Assembly (NCBI GenBank): GCA_031254715.1
Contig: JAIRTY010000539.1
Span: 1 to 9,750, forward strand
From: Nocardiopsaceae bacterium
GTDB lineage: Bacteria; Actinomycetota; Actinomycetes; Streptosporangiales; Streptosporangiaceae
Length of the DNA stretch: 9,750 bases
Direction: 5' to 3'
The translations under genes were made by a program, and so were the position numbers. A model generated the notes under the pieces. It was not told where the DNA came from. It did not search any database and saw only the letters and a list, made by a program, of their open reading frames with translations. Within the stretch, counting starts at the first letter, position 1; each line of letters opens with the position of its first letter. This document shows positions 5,969 to 9,750 of this stretch, one piece after another.

Positions 5969-7318
5969 CTACTGGGCCAGGGCGCCCATCGGGTCCCAGG
6001 CCGGCAGCACGATCGGCTCGGCATCCAGAGCGCTCTGCAGGTCGGCGGGAAGCGCGCTCTTGCGGGCGGCGATCTCGAAGACGTACTGGCTGAACCAAGA
6101 GTCGTTCATCGTGAAGAAGCCGTCCTTGCCACGGTCCGAGCCCCAGCTGTTCTCCACGCGCCAGCGCCGGGTTACCTTGTCCAGCACATCGACCCCGGTG
6201 AAGAGCATCGCGTGAGTCATCGCGCTTTCCCGGTACGCGAGGCGGGCGGCCTTATCCAGGTCGAACGCGGCGTCGTAGACAGATGGCAGGTCGTAGAGCT
6301 CAGCGTCCCAGAACGCGTAATCGTTGCTCATCATCTTGCCGACGTCGCAGCCGAACCAGACCGGCTCGCCGCCCTGGATCGTGGCCGCGGCGACGTCCTT
6401 GATGACCTGCATGTCGACGTTGAGGTAGATGACCGGCGGGCCGCCGATGACGTTGCCGAGGTACTCGACGGTGAAGGTCCGGCCGACCGGGCTGGATGGC
6501 CGGGGGTCGTTGACGAGGCAGACGTAGTCGCTGACCGGCAGGTCTACGTACTTGGTGGCGAACTGCTGCGGGGTGAGAACGCCCTCCCGGCAGAACTTCT
6601 TGTCTTTGTCCGTCCACTGCCAGTCGAAGCGCTCGGGCGGCGTACCCAGATGGATGCACAGGATCCGGTAGACGACTTGCATGATCTCAGCCTTGGCCGC
6701 ACGGGCCGCCGCCAGGCCCTCGGCTGTAGCTGCGCGGACAGTCCGCGCGCCGCGGCGCAGCTGATAGCGCAGGATCGAGTTCATCCGGGACGTGTCCGAC
6801 GAGCTCTGCGTCTCCGGCATGTAGCCCTTCGGGATCAGGCCGTGCTTGGCCACCAGAGCGGCGAACATGTTCCACTGGCCGCCGTCACTGGCTGCCGACT
6901 CCAGCAGGTAGGCGACCGTACGGTCGTCGAGGTCGCGGTTTGCGGTTTCGATGATCGCCTCGAGGAAGTAATTGGCGCGCTCGAGCTTGTCCCAGAACAT
7001 CACGTAGTTCTGCGAGAACTCGAACTCCTTGAGCCCGGTCTTGCGCATCACGCCGACGCGCAGCAGGTTCAGTCCGGCAAACAGCCAGCAGCGGCCGCTC
7101 CGCTCCTGGTTCGTGACCTTCCAGTCGTCCAGCGTTGTCGACACGGAATGGTCGATGCTGCTGACGATCTCCCGGTTGATGGCGACGTCGTCGATGGTCA
7201 CCCGGGTCACGGCATTCTGGGCAAGCCGGTAGATCGGGCTCGCGGAGAAATCCTTGCGCAGTCGTTCCAGGTCACCGTCAGTGAGCGTTCTGTCCACCAG
7301 AGCATCCTCTCGCGTCAT
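5969..7318 (-). CDS. pepC: Aminopeptidase C / bleomycin hydrolase-type cysteine peptidase (family C1B)
   Basis: The 449-aa product is a papain-fold cytosolic peptidase of the PepC/bleomycin hydrolase family, which removes N-terminal amino acids from peptides as a self-compartmentalised hexamer; relatives also deamidate bleomycin. All active-site parts are present: oxyanion Gln71 and catalytic Cys77 in KVTNQERSGRCWLFAGLN, His369 in MTHAMLFTGV, and Asn390 in RWRVENSWGSDRG. The C-terminus LPAWDPMGALAQ keeps the conserved tail that in relatives reaches into the active site and limits cleavage to aminopeptidase action. There is no signal peptide. ATG 7318 gives the normal family length; a TTG at 7396 would add 26 residues unlike the family. 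GGAAACAGG and CCGAGG just upstream are weak SDs. It lies 139 bases downstream of the tautomerase gene on the same strand, so it may be read from the palindrome-controlled promoter as well as from its own. Confidence 0.93.
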   Translation of the reverse strand: MTREDALVDRTLTDGDLERLRKDFSASPIYRLAQNAVTRVTIDDVAINREIVSSIDHSVSTTLDDWKVTNQERSGRCWLFAGLNLLRVGVMRKTGLKEFEFSQNYVMFWDKLERANYFLEAIIETANRDLDDRTVAYLLESAASDGGQWNMFAALVAKHGLIPKGYMPETQSSSDTSRMNSILRYQLRRGARTVRAATAEGLAAARAAKAEIMQVVYRILCIHLGTPPERFDWQWTDKDKKFCREGVLTPQQFATKYVDLPVSDYVCLVNDPRPSSPVGRTFTVEYLGNVIGGPPVIYLNVDMQVIKDVAAATIQGGEPVWFGCDVGKMMSNDYAFWDAELYDLPSVYDAAFDLDKAARLAYRESAMTHAMLFTGVDVLDKVTRRWRVENSWGSDRGKDGFFTMNDSWFSQYVFEIAARKSALPADLQSALDAEPIVLPAWDPMGALAQ

Positions 7319-7335
7319 AGCCTCGGCCTGTTTCC

Positions 7336-7363
7336 AGGTTAGATGCCGACGCTGAGCTGTCCC
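7336..7363 (-). promoter_or_regulatory. Possible promoter for the peptidase gene
   Basis: On the reverse strand, GGGACA (7358-7363), a 16-base spacer and TAACCT (7336-7341) resemble a sigma-70-type promoter, with its -10 ending 17 bases before the ATG at 7318. The -35 matches TTGACA at four of six positions. The remainder of the 7319-7457 gap shows nothing else. Confidence 0.25.
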
Positions 7364-7457
7364 GGTTTCGTCGCGACGCGGGACGTCCGCAGCCAAGCCA
7401 TCCGCAGCCAGCCAGCGCCCGCAGGCGTGGCATGGGACCGTGTGGCTGTCGCTCTGG

Positions 7458-7866
7458 TTAGGCGTTCAGTTGCTTGATACGGGTCACGGCGTCGGGGTTC
7501 TCAGACCCCAGACGGCCAGCCCAGCCAGCGTTCACCAGCGGGTAGTGATTCATGAGGATCATGGTTTCGCGTGTATTGGCGATGTCGCGGTATGCCTTAT
7601 CGACGGCAGCGAGGATCTTCGCCGCCATCGTGCTCTTGGCCTCAAGGCTGACGAGTTCGGGGGCCTCGAGGAAACACACGGGCTTGACCGGCTCGGCGTT
7701 GATGCGGCCATCCATGGCGACGTTGCCGGGAGGATACTCGCGCAACCAGATCCGGATGTCGTGAATCCGGTAGGCCTCGCGGATCGCCGCGGTGATCTCT
7801 CGCATCATTTTCCTGCTTGGCATCGGGCCGTACTCCCGTGGGAGCTTCGACGAACAACCCTGGCAT
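7458..7866 (-). pseudogene. Tautomerase family protein (cis-CaaD/4-OT superfamily-like), frameshifted at 7808-7811
   Basis: Two frames together make one 135-aa protein. The first starts at ATG 7866 with an SD (GAGAGGG, 7-base spacing) and reads MPGLFVEAPTGVRPDAKQE. The second continues MMREITAAIREAYR and IRIWLREYPPGNVAMDGRI to TAA at 7458-7460. Tautomerase-superfamily enzymes use the proline exposed after Met removal as catalytic base, so MP at the start is expected; the 'helix, then IRIWLREYPPGN strand' layout and the length also fit the cis-3-chloroacrylic-acid-dehalogenase-like group. The frames join if one A is removed from the A4 run (TTTT at 7808-7811 on the + strand). As given, translation from 7866 leaves the family after residue 19. 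A longer frame from 7913 is open but lacks Pro1 and begins inside the palindrome. So this is either a fresh pseudogene, a sequence error, or less likely a recoded gene. The divergent TetR is the probable regulator. Confidence 0.7.
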
Positions 7867-7901
7867 CTCTGGACCCTCTCTGTTGTGTGCCACCGTCCCT
7901 C

Positions 7902-7935
7902 TCGTTCATCCATACAGTACTGTATGGATGAACGA
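7902..7935. promoter_or_regulatory. Perfect 34-bp palindrome: probable TetR operator and divergent promoter
   Basis: Bases 7902-7918 and 7919-7935 are exact reverse complements with no spacer. The core is CATACAGTACTGTATG (7911-7926), the size and style of a TetR-family operator; the flanks extend the symmetry by nine bases on each side. The site lies 44 bases before the TetR start (7980) and 35 bases before the tautomerase start (7866). By symmetry each strand carries TACAGT and TACTGT, both matching a TAnnnT -10 element, so the two divergent promoters probably overlap inside the operator. Bound repressor would then close both. No clear -35 is seen on either side. Confidence 0.8.
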
Positions 7936-7979
7936 TGAGTCTGCGCGGGTCATGCCGCGCGATCCGATGGAGATGGACG

Positions 7980-8534
7980 ATGGCTGCCCCGACCCGCACG
8001 CCCCGCAGCATGTGGATCCACGCGGGCCTGCGTGCCCTTACCGCCGGCGGCCCGGACGCCGTCCGGGTGGAGCTACTGGCCAAGGACCTCGGCGTGACCA
8101 GGGGCGGCTTCTACTGGCACTTCAGCGACCGCAGCGCGCTGCTCGAGGAGATGCTCGACAGCTGGGAGCGGGCGACCACCGAGGAGGTAATCGAGCGCCT
8201 TGAGGCCGAGGGCGGCGACCCCGGTTCCAAGCTGCGGCGGCTTCTTGCGCTCACTTCGTCAAGGGTGCTGATGACCGACCTCGCAGTCCGAGACTGGTCC
8301 CGGCGCGACCCGGCGGTCGCCGAGCGCCTCCGGCGCATCGACAACCGGCGGATGTCATACCTGCGGTCGCTCTTCGCCGCCTTCTGCCAGGACGCGGACG
8401 AAGCTGAAGCGCTCTGCATGCTCTTCTTCTCACTGCTCATCGGCAACCACTCCATCGCTGCCGAACACAACGGGCGCAGCCGTGCGGACGTGCTGGAGCG
8501 CGCCCTGACACGACTGCGGGCCCCGGCCACCTGA
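7980..8534 (+). CDS. TetR-family transcriptional regulator
   Basis: The 184-aa product is a TetR-type repressor. The N-terminal helix-turn-helix is clear: VELLAKDLGVTRGGFYWHFSDRS (residues 30-52), with GGFYWHF as the family's recognition-helix signature, followed by ALLEEMLDSWE. The rest is all-helical, as expected for the ligand-binding and dimer domain, and has no specific ligand clue. ATG 7980 is chosen because GGAG at 7969-7972 gives an SD with 7-base spacing; an upstream ATG at 7935 would add 15 residues unlike the family and sits on the palindrome edge. The gene is divergent from the tautomerase gene across the 34-bp palindrome, so it probably represses itself and the tautomerase (and perhaps the peptidase), with release by a small molecule. 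It ends 77 bases before the convergent Cys-rich gene; that gap shows no good terminator. Confidence 0.93.
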   Translation: MAAPTRTPRSMWIHAGLRALTAGGPDAVRVELLAKDLGVTRGGFYWHFSDRSALLEEMLDSWERATTEEVIERLEAEGGDPGSKLRRLLALTSSRVLMTDLAVRDWSRRDPAVAERLRRIDNRRMSYLRSLFAAFCQDADEAEALCMLFFSLLIGNHSIAAEHNGRSRADVLERALTRLRAPAT

Positions 8535-8611
8535 ACCCGCCCGAGCGCCGGCCCGCCGTTCTGAATGGATATCGGCTCAGCGCAGGGTGAGGCGTCCGGC
8601 GTCCGGATTTG

Positions 8612-9343
8612 TCATTCTGGGTACCCCGGGGTTGCAGGGGGGTCCTGGAAGCCGTCCGGGTTGCCCGGGGGCCGGCGCTTCGTCAGCCCCATCGCCCGCA
8701 GCCAGCTGACCGGAGTGGGCAGTGCCGGTACGGCAGGGCCGAGCGTGGGAGAGGCGGCCAGGCGCCGATGCCGGCGCGGGAGGTAGTCCGCGGTCAGCGG
8801 GTGAGCGGTCAGCATCTGTGCCAGCGACGGATAGCACGGCACGCCGTAGTACCTGCCCAGAATCTCCGCAAGGTCGCGGCGGCGAAGCCCGCGCGGCGGG
8901 CAATCGGGGCTGGCGGGGCGCACGTGCAGACCCAGGATCCGGGCCTTGCCGCACCGGCATCCCCGGGTGCCGATCCTGGTCCTCCCGTAGCCCTGGATGA
9001 CCCCGACCACCTCGCCCCGCCAGTAGTAGTCGCAGCGCCAGGCGTACCGCAACGCCCAGTACGCCCAAAACCCGCACCCGCATCCCGGCGCGGGCACCAC
9101 GTCACGACCACACGGCGGGCACCCGGGACGGCCGCTGCCGCATACAGCCGCGTTCTCCCCACGCCGCCAGAAGCCGCCGAAGACCCCGGTCAACAGGCCC
9201 TCCACCAGCCCGGTACCGTTCGCAACCGACTCCGCCGAGGTCATATCCACATGCCACAGCCGCACGCCTATCACCGAACCGGCCGCCAGCGGCAGATCGC
9301 GGCCGCTGAACCCCGGCAGGCCCTGCCCGGCCGACGCGATCAT
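8612..9343 (-). CDS. Cysteine-rich protein of unknown function
   Basis: I cannot assign a function. The 243-aa product has a cysteine cluster C68, C75, C78, C88, C90 (the last pair in CGCGFWAYW), spaced like a zinc-binding knuckle, then VVGVIQGYGRTRIGTRGCRCGKARI (112-136) with two more close cysteines (129, 131). The C-terminus (after about residue 185) is Pro/Arg-rich and probably disordered. The CGCGFWAYW and GVI-x-GYG-x4-GTRG-x-R-x2-KARI pattern seems familiar from hypothetical proteins of actinomycetes, often in accessory DNA, but I cannot confirm this without a search. There is no signal peptide or membrane segment. The ATG at 9343 overlaps the stop of the preceding small gene by ATGA, so translation is probably coupled; its own SD is poor. 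It is the last gene of a three-gene operon and is convergent with the TetR gene. Confidence 0.75.
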   Translation of the reverse strand: MIASAGQGLPGFSGRDLPLAAGSVIGVRLWHVDMTSAESVANGTGLVEGLLTGVFGGFWRRGENAAVCGSGRPGCPPCGRDVVPAPGCGCGFWAYWALRYAWRCDYYWRGEVVGVIQGYGRTRIGTRGCRCGKARILGLHVRPASPDCPPRGLRRRDLAEILGRYYGVPCYPSLAQMLTAHPLTADYLPRRHRRLAASPTLGPAVPALPTPVSWLRAMGLTKRRPPGNPDGFQDPPATPGYPE

Positions 9344-9471
9344 CCCGCGGCAGGCTCCGTCGCCGGCTCGGCCGGCGGCTGCGCCGGCATCTCCTCGGGC
9401 AACGGCTCTAGCTCGATCTCGGTGATCTCCTCGCCGATATCACCCATCGATATCACCCACATCGCCGTCAT
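9340..9471 (-). CDS. Small acidic protein (43 aa), unknown
   Basis: From ATG 9471 the product starts MTAMWVISMGDIGEEITEIE and ends with a Pro/Glu/Ala-rich tail. It has nine Glu and one Asp and no Lys, Arg or His, so it is very acidic. The first nine residues are hydrophobic; the rest should be flexible. Its start overlaps the stop of the basic small gene by ATGA (9468-9471), and its stop overlaps the start of the Cys-rich gene by ATGA (9340-9343). Two such overlaps in a row argue that this is a real, translationally coupled gene. Other possible starts in frame are ATG 9462, ATG 9447 and a GTG at 9510. The function is unknown; an acidic partner or inhibitor of the basic protein made just before it is one idea. 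Confidence 0.6.
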   Translation of the reverse strand: MTAMWVISMGDIGEEITEIELEPLPEEMPAQPPAEPATEPAAG

Positions 9472-9641
9472 CGCCTGCCACGCCAGCAGGCGACCATCAG
9501 CACCCGCCACAGCCGGCGAACATCATCACCGCTCAGACTGTGCCAGCAGAACCACCAGGCTGGCCGAAGGGCCCGCGGCCGCGATACCACACGGACAACA
9601 CGTGCGGCCACCGGCAGAGCCGCCTTTCGGTCGGCCGCCAC
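9468..9641 (-). CDS. Small basic Trp/Arg-rich protein (57 aa), unknown
   Basis: From GTG 9641 the product reads MAADRKAALP, continues through RPRALRPAWWFCWHSLSG (21-38), then DDVRRLWRVLMVACWRGRR to its TGA at 9468-9470. It has 12 Arg, one Lys, five Trp and only three Asp, so it is strongly basic; residues 41-53 could form an amphipathic helix. The frame is limited upstream by a TAA just before the GTG, so the start is nearly fixed. No SD is present, but TAGCGT at 9652-9657 could serve a leaderless or near-leaderless mRNA. Its stop overlaps the next gene's ATG by four bases. I recognise no family. Support comes from the coupled layout and protein-like composition, not from homology. Confidence 0.5.
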   Translation of the reverse strand: MAADRKAALPVAARVVRVVSRPRALRPAWWFCWHSLSGDDVRRLWRVLMVACWRGRR

Positions 9642-9651
9642 TTACTTATGC

Positions 9652-9657
9652 CACGCT
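9652..9657 (-). promoter_or_regulatory. Possible -10 element for the three-gene operon
   Basis: TAGCGT on the reverse strand matches TAnnnT and ends 10 bases before the GTG at 9641, which has no SD. This would give an mRNA with almost no leader. No convincing -35 is seen. The remaining bases to 9750 show only a possible 30-codon frame (9656-9748, reverse), which I do not call. Confidence 0.25.
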
Positions 9658-9750
9658 ACCCCCGCCACCACCGGCAAGAAAGGGCACCGGCGCCGGGCAC
9701 ACCGCCACCTCGGGACGGGCGGAGCCAGGGACCGTGCGGGCCGATCATGG

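Noticed and set aside
7319..7396. Upstream TTG start for the peptidase at 7396.
   Set aside because: It would add 26 residues not seen in the family; ATG 7318 gives the normal length.
7458..7913. A single open 151-codon tautomerase frame starting at ATG 7913.
   Set aside because: Its first 35 residues do not fit the family and lack the N-terminal catalytic Pro; it starts inside the palindrome and has no SD. The ATG at 7866 has SD and Met-Pro in the neighbouring frame.
8591..8606. Tandem GGCGTCC/GGCGTCC repeat after the Cys-rich gene.
   Set aside because: Two copies of seven GC-rich bases are not notable in this composition and show no hairpin.
9656..9748. A 30-codon reverse frame beginning at ATG 9748.
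   Set aside because: Gly/Pro/Arg-rich, no SD visible because the window ends, and no overlap with the next gene; not enough to call.
1..9750. CRISPR arrays, tRNA or rRNA genes, IS ends, att sites.
   Set aside because: No regular spaced repeats, cloverleaf-like sequence with TTCRANNC loop, transposase, or long terminal repeats were found on either strand by eye.

Overview
The window looks like chromosomal or integrated DNA from a high-GC actinomycete (Streptomyces/Streptosporangium-like). Coding regions are GC-rich with strong third-position GC bias, GTG starts are common, and several starts have no Shine-Dalgarno (SD) sequence but a TAnnnT element a few bases upstream, a layout typical of leaderless actinobacterial mRNAs. 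No rRNA, tRNA or CRISPR was seen. Family calls come from motifs read by eye.

Left part (1-2365): a SAM-dependent methyltransferase, probably cut by the window edge, faces a reverse-strand saccharopine-dehydrogenase-like (trans-acting enoyl reductase type) oxidoreductase. Next (2366-3386) is a scarred stretch. It holds the C-terminal half of a VOC/glyoxalase protein with a probable +1 frameshift, an intact small VOC protein, and the remains of a P-loop kinase-like ATPase with an internal deletion and a lost C-terminus.

Middle part (3379-5904): an XRE regulator with a MmyB-like ligand-binding domain is divergent from a two-gene redox operon (NADPH-dependent FMN reductase and aldo/keto reductase). 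The intergenic region carries a leaderless-type -10 element and an 8-bp inverted repeat that could be the operator.

Right-middle part (5969-8534): an aminopeptidase C/bleomycin-hydrolase-type cysteine peptidase and an upstream tautomerase gene run leftwards, and a TetR regulator runs rightwards. Between tautomerase and TetR lies a perfect, spacer-less 34-bp palindrome (7902-7935), the strongest regulatory signal in the window. The tautomerase frame is broken by one extra base in an A4 run. The natural N-terminus (Met-Pro, with a good SD) is in one frame and the rest of the protein in another.

Right end (8612-9641): a cysteine-rich unknown protein is preceded by two small ORFs, one strongly basic and Trp-rich (57 aa), one strongly acidic (43 aa). 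All three are chained by 4-bp ATGA overlaps, so they form one translationally coupled operon. The two small ORFs are easy to miss and are the best candidate here for something undescribed. The window as a whole reads as an accessory zone of redox, detoxification and regulatory genes, with visible gene decay.
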